DNA of 64,000 nt from Mesorhizobium sp. 131-2-1 (GCF_016756535.1 NZ_AP023247.1:496001-560000); one strand, 5' to 3'; positions 33,091 to 44,883 are shown, counted from the stretch's first letter. Made by a program: numbers and translations. Notes: generated from the sequence alone by a model not told the origin.

Positions 33091-34047
33091 TCAGCTGGCC
33101 AGCAGGGCGGCCGCGGTCCGCTCATCGGTGATGAGGCCGTTGACCAGCCGCCGGTTCACGGCCGCGAGAATGCCCGGCAGCTTGCGCTCGCCCATGGCAA
33201 GCGCGATGACCAGCGACTTCTCGCGCGACGGCAGCGCCGCCGAGGAGACGCGGTCGTTGGTGATGCCTTCGATCATGCGGCCTTCGCGGTCGAACACCCA
33301 GCCGACGATCTCGGCGATGCCGCCAGCCTTCTGCAGCGACTTCAACTCGGCCTCGGAAATGAAGCCGTCTTCATAGAGCGGAGCCTTGGTTCCGAGATCG
33401 CCGATGCCGACGAAGGTGACGTCGGCTTCCGCCGCCAGCGCCAGCGTCGGCTGGATCATTGGCTGGCTGAGCAGCATGTCGCGCTCCTCCGGCGAGGAGG
33501 CGATGACCGGCAGCGGCATCGGGAAGGACCGCGCCTTGACCCGGTCCGCCATGGTGAAGATGACGTTGTAGAAGGCGGCCGAGCCGTCCGGCGAGATGTT
33601 GCCGGTCAATGACACCACCTTGTGCTGGGGGCATTCCATCGGCGGCAGTTGCTCGATCGCCGCCTTCAGCGTGCGCCCGGTGCCGATCGCCATGACGATG
33701 GGGGTGGGCGAGCGCAGCCGCCGCTCGATCTCGGCCGCGGCGGCCTCGGCGACGCCGATCGTCGTCGAGGATGAGGTGGGATCGCTCGGCACTACTTCGA
33801 CCAGATCGAGCGCGAAGCGCGATTTGAGCCGCGCCGAAAGGTCGAGGCAATTGGCGATCGGATGGTCGACGCGCACCTTGATCAGCCCTTCCGAGACCGC
33901 CAGCGACACCAGCCGCTGCGCCGTCTGCCGCGAAATGCCGAGCGTGGCGGCGATCTGGTCCTGCGTGTTGCCGGCAACATAATAGAGCCAGCCGGCGCGC
34001 GCCGCGTCGTCCAACCGGTTGCTGCCGCTGTCCTGCCGCGAATTCAC
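33091..34047 (-). CDS. smoC: SorC/DeoR-type sugar-binding transcriptional regulator (SmoC-like)
   Basis: Regulator of 318 residues, standard for the SorC family. An N-terminal helix-turn-helix (NTQDQIAATLGISRQTAQRLV) precedes a sugar-phosphate-binding domain that contains IGTGRTLKAAIEQLP and VVSLTGNISPDG. The GTG at 34047 is chosen because GGGAGGCAGGA sits upstream and the length becomes normal; the open frame extends to 34143. It probably controls the smo operon, as in related organisms, with a phosphorylated or free hexitol/ketose as effector. Confidence 0.88.
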   Translation of the reverse strand: MNSRQDSGSNRLDDAARAGWLYYVAGNTQDQIAATLGISRQTAQRLVSLAVSEGLIKVRVDHPIANCLDLSARLKSRFALDLVEVVPSDPTSSSTTIGVAEAAAAEIERRLRSPTPIVMAIGTGRTLKAAIEQLPPMECPQHKVVSLTGNISPDGSAAFYNVIFTMADRVKARSFPMPLPVIASSPEERDMLLSQPMIQPTLALAAEADVTFVGIGDLGTKAPLYEDGFISEAELKSLQKAGGIAEIVGWVFDREGRMIEGITNDRVSSAALPSREKSLVIALAMGERKLPGILAAVNRRLVNGLITDERTAAALLAS

Positions 34048-34301
34048 GTCCTGCCTCCCAAACCGCCCAACGGGGAACGGATACCCTAGCTTACAAGGGG
34101 AATGCGGCAAGGCGCAATTGTCTATCGACAGGGCAATTGCCAACGTCCTCTATCCGGCCCGGAGCGAGGACGATCGCTTCGACGGCGGCATTTCCCCGGC
34201 AGCAAGGGGAGGTTTCGCGCTGCCAAGCGGACCAGGATCGCCGGCTTGACGGTTTATCTCGGCGCGCAAACCGATTAAGGGGATCGGCAAAGGAGCCTTG
34301 C

Positions 34302-34934
34302 ATGACGCCGAAAGCGGTTTTCTGGGATATGGACGGGACGCTGGTCGACAGCGAGCCGCTGCACGAGGCGGCGCTGGTAGCGGCGCTGCGCAGCGTCGGC
34401 ATCGCGCCGCCGACCAATCTGCACGAGCGGGTGCTGGGCGTGGCCGCATGGCCGGTCTACGAGATGCTGCGCGACGAGTTCGGCCTCGACCTGCCCTTCG
34501 ACGACTGGATCGTGCGCAAATACGATCACTATCTGCCGTTGGCCGAGACGCTGAAGCCGCGTCCGGGCGCGATCGAGATCTTCAACGAATTGCGCGAACG
34601 CGGCGTGCAGCAGGCGGTGGTCTCCAATTCCGACAGGCTGATCGTCGATGCCAATCTGCGCGCCGTCGGCCTGATCTATCCCGGCATGAGGACGATCAGC
34701 CGAAACGACGTGCGTGAAGGCAAGCCGTACCCCGAACCGTTCCTGCGGGCCGCGCATCTGGCAGAGGTCGATCCGGCCCAGGCCGTAGCGGTCGACGACA
34801 GCATTACCGGCGCCATGGCCGGCCTGGCGGCCGGCATGCGCACGATGTTCTGGCCGGAAGCGCCGATGGCGGGGCCGCCGGGGGCCATCGTCATCAACAG
34901 CGCGGACGAACTGCGCAAAGAGCTCGGGCTGTAA
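34302..34934 (+). CDS. HAD-family hydrolase (beta-phosphoglucomutase-like)
   Basis: Cytoplasmic hydrolase of 210 residues with motif I FWDMDGTLVDSE, motif II VVSNSD, lysine in GKPYPEPFLRAA and motif IV VAVDDSITGAMA. AAAGGAG precedes the ATG. It is divergent from smoC with a 254-base gap. The substrate is probably a small sugar phosphate, but a general phosphatase role is equally possible. Confidence 0.9.
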   Translation: MTPKAVFWDMDGTLVDSEPLHEAALVAALRSVGIAPPTNLHERVLGVAAWPVYEMLRDEFGLDLPFDDWIVRKYDHYLPLAETLKPRPGAIEIFNELRERGVQQAVVSNSDRLIVDANLRAVGLIYPGMRTISRNDVREGKPYPEPFLRAAHLAEVDPAQAVAVDDSITGAMAGLAAGMRTMFWPEAPMAGPPGAIVINSADELRKELGL

Positions 34935-34947
34935 GGCTCTTAGCTGC

Positions 34948-35033
34948 GCATGATCTTGTCCGAACCGCAGGTCAGCGAAGCAAAAACCGGTTCCCGCTTA
35001 TCGCTGGCGCGGACGTTCGGTTCGGGATCATGC
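34948..35033. repeat. GCATGATC palindromic repeat, long form
   Basis: The 86-base element begins GCATGATC and ends GATCATGC. Inside, GTCCGAACCG near the left and CGGTTCGG near the right pair as well, with AAACCGGTTCCC at the centre. It shares ends and core with the short element at 9366-9402. It lies between two convergent genes and may act as a transcript end. Confidence 0.65.
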
Positions 35034-35034
35034 T

Positions 35035-35802
35035 CTAGTTCCGGTAGACCGGTTCCTGCTCGTCGAGGATCGCCTTCAGTTCGGCTAGGTGGCGTTCAGC
35101 CTGGCCGGGATAGTCGTTCGCCTCCGCCGCGGTCTTCTCGGCGATGGCGTCGGACAGGGTGCGCAACGGCCGGCCGGTCCACAGCGCCTTGATGTAGGTC
35201 TCGGCGGCGCGCTCGAAATAGAACATCCGGTTGAACGTGTCGGCGACGGTGTCGCCGATGACCAGTACACCGTGGTTGCCCATGACCATCACCTTGACCT
35301 TCGGATCGGTCAGAAGCTGCGAGCAGCGCTCGCCCTCCTCATCGAAGGCCAGCCCGCCATAATTGGCGTCGACGACATGGCGGTTGAAAAACGTCGCCGA
35401 GTTCTGGTCGATCGGTGGCAGGCGGGAGTCGGCCAGCGACGCGAGCACGGTGGCGTGGATCGAATGCACGTGCATGACGCAACGCGCGTGCGGCACGTTG
35501 CGGTGGATGGCGCCATGCAGGCCCCAGGCCGTCGGGTCCGGTGCGTTGGGGCCGGAGAGCGTCTCAGGATCGTTGGCATCGATCAGCAGCAGGTCGCTCG
35601 CCTTGATGCGCGAGAAATGCACCTGGTTGGGATTCATCAGGAATCTGGTGCCGTCATCGTTGACGGCCAGCGAGAAGTGGTTGGCCACCGCCTCGTGCAT
35701 GTCGAGCCGCGCCGTCCAGCGGAAGGCACAGGCGAGGTCGACCCGCTCCTCGTAGAAGGGCAGGTTGGTCAGCGGTTCCTTCTGCAGGCGGGCGATGCTC
35801 AT
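35035..35802 (-). CDS. Class II aldolase/adducin domain protein
   Basis: A 255-residue protein of the class II aldolase/adducin fold. Zinc ligands are suggested by MHVHSIHATVLA (two histidines) and a later NHGVLVIG. Family members cleave or epimerise sugar phosphates such as fuculose-1-phosphate or ribulose-5-phosphate; several bacterial copies have unknown roles. GGAGGATTTTCG precedes the ATG at 35802. It begins 66 bases after ureG on the same strand and may be co-transcribed with the urease genes, without an obvious functional tie. Confidence 0.85.
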   Translation of the reverse strand: MSIARLQKEPLTNLPFYEERVDLACAFRWTARLDMHEAVANHFSLAVNDDGTRFLMNPNQVHFSRIKASDLLLIDANDPETLSGPNAPDPTAWGLHGAIHRNVPHARCVMHVHSIHATVLASLADSRLPPIDQNSATFFNRHVVDANYGGLAFDEEGERCSQLLTDPKVKVMVMGNHGVLVIGDTVADTFNRMFYFERAAETYIKALWTGRPLRTLSDAIAEKTAAEANDYPGQAERHLAELKAILDEQEPVYRN

Positions 35803-35868
35803 CGAAAATCCTCCGGTTTTGGCGAGAATGCCGCGCGCCAGGCCGGCCAGCAACGGCAAACTGATGGG

Positions 35869-36501
35869 TCAGGCCGCCGTGCGCGCCGACTGCAGGCCGC
35901 CATGCTCGACGATGAAGTCGATCACCTCCCGCAGGCCCTTGCCGCGCGACAGGTCGGTGAAGCCGAACGGCCGCTTGCCGCGCATGCGGGCGGCGTCGCT
36001 CTCCATCACGTCGAGGTTGACGTTCACATAGGGCGCCAGATCGCTCTTGTTGATGATGAGGAAGTCGGAACGGGTGATGGCGGGGCCGCCCTTCCTCGGG
36101 ATCTCCTCGCCCTGGCAGACCGAAATCACGTAGAGCGTGAGATCGGCAAGGTCGGGCGAGAAGGTGGCGGCGAGATTGTCGCCGCCGGATTCGATGAAGA
36201 TGATGTCGAGATCGGGGAATTTCCGGTTCAGCTCGGCGATCGCCTGCAGATTGATCGAGGCGTCCTCGCGGATGGCGGTGTGCGGGCAGCCGCCCGTCTC
36301 GACGCCGACGATGCGCTCCTCCGGCAGCGCCTGCAGGCGGGCCAGCATCATGGCGTCTTCCCTGGTGTAGATGTCGTTGGTGACGACGGCGATGGAGAAG
36401 TCGTCGCGCAGTGCCTTGCAGAGCTTTTCGGTGAGCGTGGTCTTGCCGGAACCGACAGGGCCGCCGATGCCGATGCGAAGGGGACCATTGGCCTGGGTCA
36501 T
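35869..36501 (-). CDS. ureG: Urease accessory GTPase UreG
   Basis: Cytoplasmic GTPase that drives nickel insertion into urease, 210 residues, the standard size. It has the P-loop GPVGSGKT (residues 14-21), the metal-binding CPH in [25 protein letters not shown] and the guanine-specificity motif NKSD. Its start overlaps the stop of the DUF3995 gene by 4 bases. Last of the urease genes in transcription order. Confidence 0.98.
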   Translation of the reverse strand: MTQANGPLRIGIGGPVGSGKTTLTEKLCKALRDDFSIAVVTNDIYTREDAMMLARLQALPEERIVGVETGGCPHTAIREDASINLQAIAELNRKFPDLDIIFIESGGDNLAATFSPDLADLTLYVISVCQGEEIPRKGGPAITRSDFLIINKSDLAPYVNVNLDVMESDAARMRGKRPFGFTDLSRGKGLREVIDFIVEHGGLQSARTAA

Positions 36502-36938
36502 GCGGAAAACTCCGTGATGGCGAGGATTGCGAAGCCTGCCCCGATCAGCAGGCAGAGTGGCGAATAGAGGCTGACGTCGAGCCGCGCGAAAGGTTGCTCG
36601 GGCGTCAATCGACGCCACCAGGGCGTGAAGCCGGCGATGCCGCGCCCGAGGAAGACCAGCGCGATGAGCAGCGAAGTGGCGGCAAGGCCCGCCTTGGGAA
36701 AGGGCGAGGCGAAAACACCCTCGAGCGCCAGCGGCCAGAGCGTGGCCAGGCCAAGGCAGGCGGCGACCGCAAAGCTTGCGCCTGGCGACGGCATCTCGTC
36801 GACGCCGCGGAAGCCGACGACGGCACGGGCGCAGGATTTGGCATCCGTGCCCGGCCAGATGCCGCCGATGCCCCAATAGACATGCAGCGCGGTGATGATG
36901 AGCAGAACGAGCGAGAGCGCGAAGGCGAGCACGATCAT
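36498..36938 (-). CDS. DUF3995-like membrane protein in urease operon
   Basis: A 146-residue membrane protein with about four hydrophobic segments and the N-terminal pattern [14 protein letters not shown] typical of DUF3995. Its start overlaps ureF's stop and its end overlaps ureG's start, both by 4 bases, so it is translated as part of the urease accessory block. Function unknown; permeation or stabilisation of something used by urease maturation is only a guess. Confidence 0.82.
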   Translation of the reverse strand: MIVLAFALSLVLLIITALHVYWGIGGIWPGTDAKSCARAVVGFRGVDEMPSPGASFAVAACLGLATLWPLALEGVFASPFPKAGLAATSLLIALVFLGRGIAGFTPWWRRLTPEQPFARLDVSLYSPLCLLIGAGFAILAITEFSA

Positions 36939-37606
36939 GAGCGGAACAGCCGGGAATATTGGGTTTCGTGCCGCATCGCCATGACGTCGGAGACGAAGGC
37001 GCAGCCGCCGAGATCGCCGAGCGAGGAGACCGCCGCGCGGGTGGCCGTCGTCAACGCCAGCGGTTCGAAGCCGGCTAACAATGCGGTGGCGTCGACCTGG
37101 CCGACGACGCCGAGCCGGATCGCGGCCTGCACAAGATTGGAGAAGAAGGCCTGCAGGAAGGCGGAGAGCGAGTCTGCCAGGCTGATGCCGTGGCCGCCGG
37201 CGACGGCGCCGACCGCGACGCAGTATGCGCAGTCGGCTGGCAGGCGCTCCAGTACCGGGCTTGGCCAGGCCGAGGCGGCCTTGAGGAAGGCAGCACCCTG
37301 CAACATGGTCTCGGCATGGCGCTCGCGCGAGCCGGCGAGCGCCTCGGCAAGTATTGCGACTTCGTTGAGATCGCCAGCGTCGCCGGCGCGCCGCCAGGCT
37401 TCGGCGAACAGCACGGCGTCGTTCCAGCCCGACCCCATCTCGACCAGCGTCTCCAGCCAAGCCGCAAGGCTTTGCCGGTCGGCCACCAGACCGTCATGGA
37501 CGGCGCGTTCGAGGCCATGGCTGTAGGAGAAGCCGCCGACCGGAAAGGCCGGCGACAGCCATACCATCAGCCGGAGCAGGGCGATGCCGGATGGCTGCTC
37601 AGTCAT
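36935..37606 (-). CDS. ureF: Urease accessory protein UreF
   Basis: Accessory protein of 223 residues that acts with UreD and UreG in nickel delivery to apo-urease. The N-terminal [17 protein letters not shown] is the family hallmark, and the C-terminal Arg/Tyr tail ([12 protein letters not shown]) matches the UreG-contact end. Its start overlaps ureE by 8 bases; a longer open frame upstream is a shadow of the ureE histidine tail. Confidence 0.97.
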   Translation of the reverse strand: MTEQPSGIALLRLMVWLSPAFPVGGFSYSHGLERAVHDGLVADRQSLAAWLETLVEMGSGWNDAVLFAEAWRRAGDAGDLNEVAILAEALAGSRERHAETMLQGAAFLKAASAWPSPVLERLPADCAYCVAVGAVAGGHGISLADSLSAFLQAFFSNLVQAAIRLGVVGQVDATALLAGFEPLALTTATRAAVSSLGDLGGCAFVSDVMAMRHETQYSRLFRS

Positions 37607-38204
37607 GGTGGTGGTGATGGTGGTCCTCATCGTGCGAATGGGAATGGCTGTGCGCGTGGCTGTGCGAATGCTCGCCGCCATGCGCATGGGAGTGCGCTTC
37701 GGCATGGCTGTGCGCGTGGCCATGATCGTGGCCACCATGGCCGGAATAGGCGCCGCGCACCGGCTTGAACGGCTCGGAAACCTCGCTCACCGTGGCGCCC
37801 AGCCCTTCCAGCATCGCCTTGATGACATGGTCGCGCAGGATGAGGATGCGGCCCGCCTCGATCGCCGCTGCGAGGTGACGGTTGCCGATGTGCCAGGCGA
37901 GCTCGGTGAGATGCACGGCATCGCGGGCGCGGATGTCGTAGACCTCTTCGGGTGCTGCGACGATTTCAAGCTGGCGGCCATCCTCCAGCACCAGCCGGTC
38001 GCCATTGTTCAGCGCGACAGGTTCGGGCAGGTCGACCAGCACCTTGTCGCCGCCCTCGGTCTCGATGGCGCGGCGGCGCAGGTGGCGCTCGTCATGGGCA
38101 AGCACGGCCCTGGCATAGGGGGCGGCCGCTCCGGCTGCGCCGGCGGCAAGCACGGAGACCGCGCGCGGGAACTTGGTGAAATCGGTGTTGATGTTCAGTT
38201 TCAT
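37599..38204 (-). CDS. ureE: Urease accessory nickel chaperone UreE
   Basis: Metallochaperone of 201 residues: an N-terminal peptide-binding-like domain, a central metal-binding domain ([16 protein letters not shown]) and a histidine-rich tail from about residue 155 with roughly 22 histidines, ending in six in a row. The tail should store or bind several nickel ions. It overlaps the upstream GST gene by 4 bases and ureF by 8. Confidence 0.97.
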   Translation of the reverse strand: MKLNINTDFTKFPRAVSVLAAGAAGAAAPYARAVLAHDERHLRRRAIETEGGDKVLVDLPEPVALNNGDRLVLEDGRQLEIVAAPEEVYDIRARDAVHLTELAWHIGNRHLAAAIEAGRILILRDHVIKAMLEGLGATVSEVSEPFKPVRGAYSGHGGHDHGHAHSHAEAHSHAHGGEHSHSHAHSHSHSHDEDHHHHHHD

Positions 38205-38806
38205 CTCATGGCTCCGCCATTGGCTTGCGCCCTCGCACGCGCCGGACGCGACAGCACGCGTTCGAAATATGCGTCGACGCGCCCGGAGTCGATCGGGAAT
38301 CTGCCGGCTCGCGCCCAGGCACCCATGTCGCCGAGCAGTACGTCGACAGCGGAAAAGCGGTCGCCCAGCGCGAAGGGTTTTTCGCCAAGCCGGCGGTCGA
38401 GCGCCTTGACCTCCGTGGCGAAGTCATGAGCCGCGGCGGGGCCGACATCGACCCGGACCTCCTTCGGCAACAGAAAGCGGTGGCGCAATTTGTTCCACAG
38501 CGGCGCCTCGAATTCAGACTGGGCAAAATGCATCCAGGAATCCATCTCGGCACGGCCGGCGAGACCCGGGTTGGCGCCCATGCCCTTGTCCGCATGCTTG
38601 TCGGCCAGATAGACGCAGATCGCCGCCGAATCCGTCACCTTGAGGTCGCCGTCGATCAGGATCGGCACCTTGCCGGACGGGTTCAGCGCGTAGGCTTCGG
38701 GCGAGCGCAGCTTGACCTCGACGAATTCATAGGGCTGCCCGAGTTCCTCGAGCATCCAGAGCACGCGACTGACCCTGGATCCGCGCGACCCGACGGCCTT
38801 GTACAT
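38201..38806 (-). CDS. Glutathione S-transferase family protein in urease operon
   Basis: A 201-residue protein with an N-terminal thioredoxin-like domain ([19 protein letters not shown], then NPSGKVPIL and the Glu/Asp-Ser pair in [13 protein letters not shown]) and an all-helical C-terminal domain with the N-capping box [10 protein letters not shown] prefer the ATG at 38806, preceded by AGGA, over that at 38821. It is translationally coupled to ureE, which suggests a linked role such as thiol protection during nickel use, but that is inference. Confidence 0.9.
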   Translation of the reverse strand: MYKAVGSRGSRVSRVLWMLEELGQPYEFVEVKLRSPEAYALNPSGKVPILIDGDLKVTDSAAICVYLADKHADKGMGANPGLAGRAEMDSWMHFAQSEFEAPLWNKLRHRFLLPKEVRVDVGPAAAHDFATEVKALDRRLGEKPFALGDRFSAVDVLLGDMGAWARAGRFPIDSGRVDAYFERVLSRPARARAQANGGAMR

Positions 38807-38864
38807 GGTTCGATCCTGCATTTTCTGAAACCCTAGCCCATTGCCACGTTGAGCCCAATGGCAC

Positions 38865-39458
38865 TCAGACGATGGTGTCGAAGAGCCGCAGGATGAACGA
38901 TACCTGATAGATCAGCGTGACGGCGACGAAGGCGACGTGGAAGCGGCGGTCGCGCACCAGGATGGCCGCGATGCAAAGGCCGACGAAAACCGGCGTGCGG
39001 ATCAGATATTCGTGGCCGTAGCGGGCGAAATGCTGCTTCCCCTTGAGCAGCGTGTCGATCACGTCGAGCAGGTAGGTGGTGCCCAGCAGGCCGAAGAACC
39101 AGGCGCGGCGCGAATAGAAATAGTCCTCGTAGCTGGTGTAATCGAGCATCGAATCCGGAAACAGCAGCGCGCAGAGCAGGAACAGCGTGACGGCATAGAA
39201 GATGATGAAAAGGTACTTGCCGAAGGTCCAGGTCGCCAGCGTGTAGAGGCCGAATTCCCACCACCAGAAATGCACCAGCAGCAACAGCATCGAGCCGACC
39301 CAGGCCAGGTGCACTGGATAGAGCTTGTATTGCCCGGGATGCTGGACGAGGCGGGCGACCCCCGACAGAAGCCGGGTGACGCCAAGGCCGATGACCATGC
39401 CCATGACGATGCGGATATGCGGGAAGACGTCGTGGGGGGAGGCTATTTCGGTGGCCAT
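38865..39458 (-). CDS. Conserved membrane protein of unknown function
   Basis: A 197-residue hydrophobic protein with about five membrane segments (IVMGMVIGLGVTRLLSGVA at residues ~17-35, then SMLLLLVHFWWWEFG). No known catalytic motif. It lies between ureC and the GST-ureE block on the same strand and is probably in the same transcript. I do not recognise the family with certainty. Confidence 0.75.
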   Translation of the reverse strand: MATEIASPHDVFPHIRIVMGMVIGLGVTRLLSGVARLVQHPGQYKLYPVHLAWVGSMLLLLVHFWWWEFGLYTLATWTFGKYLFIIFYAVTLFLLCALLFPDSMLDYTSYEDYFYSRRAWFFGLLGTTYLLDVIDTLLKGKQHFARYGHEYLIRTPVFVGLCIAAILVRDRRFHVAFVAVTLIYQVSFILRLFDTIV

Positions 39459-39551
39459 GCCTGATCACTATGCGGCTTTTCATGCGCCGCATATTGCGGC
39501 GTCCGGGTGCCCGCCGCAACGCATTTTGCCCGGTCGATCGAACTGCCGGGG

Positions 39552-41264
<1,713 letters not shown>

Positions 41265-41431
41265 CAGCATTTGCTCCCGAAAAGCGGCTTGGTCGATGGC
41301 GGGCTCCACATTGGCGCCATCCTATGGTCACGCAATGACCCGCCTGGCGACACCTTGTGTTCCCATTTGGCGGTTGAGGTGGGCGAGTCACCCCGAAACG
41401 ACCGTTTGCCAAATCGATGGAAGGAATCTCC

Positions 41432-41803
41432 ATGCGCAAAACGACACTTCTTGCAGCAGCAGCCGGCCTGGCACTGGCGAGCGCAGCCCATGCCCAGCAA
41501 CAGCCGGCGCCGACCCAGCCGCCGACCGCTCCCGCCGCGCCCAGCGCGCAGCCGGCCGTGCCGACGATCCAGAGCGTCAATATCGTCGACATCACGGAGC
41601 TGCCCAAGGACACCCAGACGCAGGTCAACCAGGTGATCGCCCAGCGCGGCGAAGCCGGCCTGCAGAAACTGCGCAGCTCGATCGACGCGACGCCCAAGGT
41701 GAAGTCGGCGCTGCAAGCCAAGGGGCTCACTTCGGCGCAAGTGGTCGCCGCCAGCATGAACACCGCCGGCGCGCTGACGCTGATCACCAAGAAAGCGAGC
41801 TGA
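41432..41803 (+). CDS. Small exported protein of unknown function
   Basis: A 123-residue protein with a clear Sec signal peptide (MRKTTLLAAAAGLALASAAHA), a Gln/Pro/Ala-rich linker (residues ~22-45) and a compact C-terminal part (VNIVDITELPKDTQTQVNQV). Probably periplasmic. AAGGAAT precedes the ATG. It is divergent from ureC and sits inside the urease cluster on the opposite strand. No family recognised. Confidence 0.75.
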   Translation: MRKTTLLAAAAGLALASAAHAQQQPAPTQPPTAPAAPSAQPAVPTIQSVNIVDITELPKDTQTQVNQVIAQRGEAGLQKLRSSIDATPKVKSALQAKGLTSAQVVAASMNTAGALTLITKKAS

Positions 41804-41932
41804 CGCCGTGCCGTGGCGGGCCGGCACCTGGCCCGCCCACGGCACCGAAGAGGGAACCATCGCCGGGCGGGAACCGTTTCGTTCTTTTCGCGCTGCACCG
41901 CGTCCCGAAGCGATCCCCCTCAGGAGCGAGCG

Positions 41933-42424
41933 ATGGCGATGAACCCCTATTCCGCTACGACGCTGCGATACGCCGCCACGATGGCGCTTGTCCTGGCGAC
42001 CGCTCCCCTTGCCGGGCTTAACGCGCAAGAGCTCGAATCGAGCGAGACGGTCGACCGGATCGTCAGCTCGCAGGTCAAGCTGGAAGAAGCCAGGACCACC
42101 GCCGAGGCCGGGAAGGTTGCCAGCGCGATCGACCGGACCCGCGAGAACATCGGCATGGTGCGCAAGACCTCCAAGCTCGACAAGGTCGACATTGTGTTCC
42201 TCACCGACGCGGCGCGCAGCGAAGGCGGCCCGCCGCCGGCGATCGAGAGCAAGATCGAGCAACACCGCGACGATATCGCGGAGCTGCGCAAGGAGATCGA
42301 AGCCAACGCGCTGCTGTTCAACGCCATCGACTCGCGGCGCGTGCAGGCCGAGGACGTTGTCGCCGTCGCGTTCGACGATCCGGGAAAGGTCGTCATCTAT
42401 GCGGCGGCCAAGCCGCCGGGCTGA
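41933..42424 (+). CDS. Hypothetical exported protein
   Basis: A 163-residue protein with an N-terminal hydrophobic segment (TMALVLATAPLAGLNAQ) that looks like a signal peptide and a mostly helical, charged remainder rich in Glu, Lys and Asp. AGGAGCGAGCG precedes the ATG at 41933. It follows the small exported protein by 129 bases on the same strand and converges on ureB. No recognised domain. Confidence 0.68.
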   Translation: MAMNPYSATTLRYAATMALVLATAPLAGLNAQELESSETVDRIVSSQVKLEEARTTAEAGKVASAIDRTRENIGMVRKTSKLDKVDIVFLTDAARSEGGPPPAIESKIEQHRDDIAELRKEIEANALLFNAIDSRRVQAEDVVAVAFDDPGKVVIYAAAKPPG

Positions 42425-42468
42425 GCCGAAGGCGCGGGATGGACCGACAGCTCCAGGCGCCATTGGCG

Positions 42469-42774
42469 TCACAGCTTGCCCATCACCTTCTGCTGGAAGC
42501 CGTAGACTTCGCGTTTTCCCCCGAGCGGCACCAGCGTGACGTCGCGCTCCTGCCCCGGCTCGAAGCGGATCGCAGTGCCGGCGGCGATGTCGAGGCGCAT
42601 GCCCCTGGCGGCCTCGCGGTCGAATTTCAGCCCTTCATTGGTCTCGAAGAAATGATAGTGGCTGCCGACCTGGATCGGCCGGTCGCCGCTGTTGGCGACT
42701 TTCAGCGTCACCGTCGGCAGGCCCTTGTTGAGTTCGATATCGCCTTTGGCGGTTATGATTTCGCCGGGGATCAT
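42469..42774 (-). CDS. ureB: Urease beta subunit UreB
   Basis: Structural subunit of 101 residues, canonical length, with the family N terminus [16 protein letters not shown] and the core [12 protein letters not shown]. It assembles with UreA and UreC. It follows the ureJ-like gene by 8 bases. The neighbouring ureC lies beyond two opposed genes, so ureB appears to end the first urease transcript unless read-through occurs. Confidence 0.98.
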   Translation of the reverse strand: MIPGEIITAKGDIELNKGLPTVTLKVANSGDRPIQVGSHYHFFETNEGLKFDREAARGMRLDIAAGTAIRFEPGQERDVTLVPLGGKREVYGFQQKVMGKL

Positions 42775-42782
42775 CGCGAACC

Positions 42783-43382
42783 TCACAGCACGCCGAAGAC
42801 GAGGCCGGGGCCGACCGCCGCGCAAGCGGCGCCGGCGGCGCGGGCAAGGCCGCGAAAGCGCGCACCGAGGCCGAGCGCCGCAGCGATACCGGTGGCATGA
42901 AGCAGCGCGGTGGCGACGGCAAAGCCAGCCATATAGTCCAGCCCGCCCGCATTTTCGGGCACTTCCGTGCCATGGGCGTGGCCATGGAAGAGCGCGAACA
43001 GGCCGATGATGGCGACACCGGCCGCGACAGGCAGGTCGACAGCCAGCGCGACCAGCAGGCCAAGCGCCACGACCGAGGCAAGAATGCCCGGCTCGACCAA
43101 GGGCACCGGCACATTCAGCATGCCGAGCGCGCCGCCTACCAGCATGACGCCGACGAAGGCCAGCGGCCACGCCCATATCGCCTTGCCGCCCTTGAGCGCC
43201 GCCCAGAGGCCGACCGCGATCATCACCGTCATATGGTCGAGGCCGGACAGCGGATGCATGAAGCCGGCCGCGAAGGAAGAGGTCGTGCCGACGCCGACAT
43301 GGGCATAGGCGGGCATCGCCGCTGCCAGCAGCAGGATGGTGGCCAGCATGGTGCGTTTCGTCGAAGCTGATATCATCGTCAT
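42783..43382 (-). CDS. ureJ: HupE/UreJ-family nickel permease-like protein
   Basis: A 199-residue membrane protein with an N-terminal signal or first segment followed by about six membrane helices. The histidine motif [16 protein letters not shown] and a second one, [12 protein letters not shown], are the HupE/UreJ metal-binding hallmarks, so it likely imports nickel for urease. AAGG lies just before the ATG at 43382. It is flanked by ureB and DUF1272 on the same strand. Confidence 0.92.
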   Translation of the reverse strand: MTMISASTKRTMLATILLLAAAMPAYAHVGVGTTSSFAAGFMHPLSGLDHMTVMIAVGLWAALKGGKAIWAWPLAFVGVMLVGGALGMLNVPVPLVEPGILASVVALGLLVALAVDLPVAAGVAIIGLFALFHGHAHGTEVPENAGGLDYMAGFAVATALLHATGIAAALGLGARFRGLARAAGAACAAVGPGLVFGVL

Positions 43383-43399
43383 GCCTTCTCTGTGGATCG

Positions 43400-43654
43400 T
43401 CAGGCGGCCTTGCGGGGGCCGCAGCCCTCGGCCTTGAGCACGCGTTTGGTGGAAGCCGGGTACTTCTTCAGCATCGCCGCCGGCCGGATCGGACGCGGCG
43501 AGAAATTGCCGCCGCAGTTCGGGCAAACGCCGCCAAGCACGTTCTCAGCGCAATCCGCGCAGAAGGTGCATTCGAAGGTGCAGATCAGCGCGTCCGTCGC
43601 CTCCGGCGGCAGGTCCTTGTCGCAGCATTCGCAGTTCGGGCGCAGCTCCAGCAT
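43400..43654 (-). CDS. DUF1272 zinc-ribbon-like protein
   Basis: An 84-residue cysteine-rich protein with three pairs or more of cysteines ([22 protein letters not shown]), matching the DUF1272 pattern and likely to bind zinc or another soft metal. AGGAAA precedes the ATG. It begins 9 bases after the ureA stop and is 17 bases from the ureJ-like start, so it belongs to the urease transcript. Function is unknown. Confidence 0.87.
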   Translation of the reverse strand: MLELRPNCECCDKDLPPEATDALICTFECTFCADCAENVLGGVCPNCGGNFSPRPIRPAAMLKKYPASTKRVLKAEGCGPRKAA

Positions 43655-43663
43655 TTTCCTGCC

Positions 43664-43966
43664 TCACCGGATCGGTTCGTGCACGGTCACCAGCTTGGTG
43701 CCGTCGGGAAATGTCGCCTCCACCTGCACGTCGTGGATCATCTCGGCGATGCCGTCCATCACCTGCGCGCGGGTGACGACATGGGCGCCGGCCTCCATCA
43801 GCTCGGCGACCGGGCGGCCGTCGCGGGCGCCTTCGACGACGAAATCGGTGATCAGCGCGATCGCTTCCGGGTGATTGAGCTTGACGCCGCGTTCCAGCCG
43901 CTTGCGCGCCACGATCGCCGCCATGGCGATGAGCAGCTTGTCCTTTTCCCTCGGCGTCAGGTTCAT
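43664..43966 (-). CDS. ureA: Urease gamma subunit UreA
   Basis: Structural subunit of 100 residues, the canonical length. The family pattern is complete: [17 protein letters not shown] at the N terminus, [14 protein letters not shown] and [21 protein letters not shown] near the end. It lies 28 bases after ureD on the same strand. Confidence 0.98.
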   Translation of the reverse strand: MNLTPREKDKLLIAMAAIVARKRLERGVKLNHPEAIALITDFVVEGARDGRPVAELMEAGAHVVTRAQVMDGIAEMIHDVQVEATFPDGTKLVTVHEPIR

Positions 43967-43994
43967 GCGTCTTCCCGGATTGGCGTATTCGGAC

Positions 43995-44837
43995 TCAGAG
44001 TGACCACAATTTGGGCAGGCCCGCCCGCCCATTGAGCAATTCCACGAGCGGAACCAGCCGCTTGCGGAGCCGGTAGCCGTCCTCGGCGAACAGCCTCGCA
44101 AGAAGCTTGCCAGATCGGTTGACAGTCCAGACGCTGACGCCGCCCGCATCGCCGATGATGGCGCGCGCCGGATCGAGAAAGGCCTCGGCCCGCGGCGAGA
44201 CCAGCAGCAGCGTCGCGATCGCGACGGCGCCGCCGGCGACGGCCGGACGGCCAAGCGCGGCGGCGATATCGGGCCCGATGCGGAAATCCTCGGCGTGAAC
44301 GAGAGCGCCGTCCTGGCGGACACGCCAGCGGTCGTGGAAATTGCCGTCCGTCGTCCTTTCGCCCATGGCCAGGCGGCCGAAGACGGTGGCCTCGAGCAAC
44401 AGCGCCTCGGCGCCGGCGGCAAGCTCGACGTCGAGCTCGCGGGCAAAGGCAGCCCGGTCGAAGACGATGGTTTCCTGCGGCAGCCAGGCGAGGCGCGCAC
44501 CCGCGCCGACATCGAGCTTCACGCGCATTTCGGCGCGGTCGGAGGCGGCGCGGTAGATCTTTTCGCAGGCCTGTGTGGTGATCGAAGCCGAGGCGCCGGG
44601 GCCGACTTCCACCTGCCAGGCGAGGCGGTCACCGCCGGTCAGGCCGCCGGCGGTGTTGATCAGCACGGCTTCAAGCGGATCCGCCGATACGGCCGGCATG
44701 CGGATCTTGGCCGACCCATCCTGATAAAGGCGCGCAAGCCGGGACCGGCCGTCCTTCCTGCCGCAGAAAAGCCTGGCTGTGCCGGCAACACGCTGTGCGG
44801 CCGGCGCTGGCGTCGGGAGAGTTGTCACAATGCCCAT
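43995..44837 (-). CDS. ureD: Urease accessory protein UreD
   Basis: Accessory scaffold (UreD/UreH) of 280 residues that binds apo-urease with UreF and UreG. It has the signature [14 protein letters not shown] and the later TQACEKIYR and [12 protein letters not shown] stretches. I use the ATG at 44837 ([10 protein letters not shown]), the usual start; the open frame extends to 44966 across the intergenic region. First gene of the urease operon, divergent from the ACP/ketosynthase pair. Confidence 0.96.
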   Translation of the reverse strand: MGIVTTLPTPAPAAQRVAGTARLFCGRKDGRSRLARLYQDGSAKIRMPAVSADPLEAVLINTAGGLTGGDRLAWQVEVGPGASASITTQACEKIYRAASDRAEMRVKLDVGAGARLAWLPQETIVFDRAAFARELDVELAAGAEALLLEATVFGRLAMGERTTDGNFHDRWRVRQDGALVHAEDFRIGPDIAAALGRPAVAGGAVAIATLLLVSPRAEAFLDPARAIIGDAGGVSVWTVNRSGKLLARLFAEDGYRLRKRLVPLVELLNGRAGLPKLWSL

Positions 44838-44883
44838 GCCGCCAACGTTAAGCACTCCGGCGGCTTTGTCGATATATAGCTTG

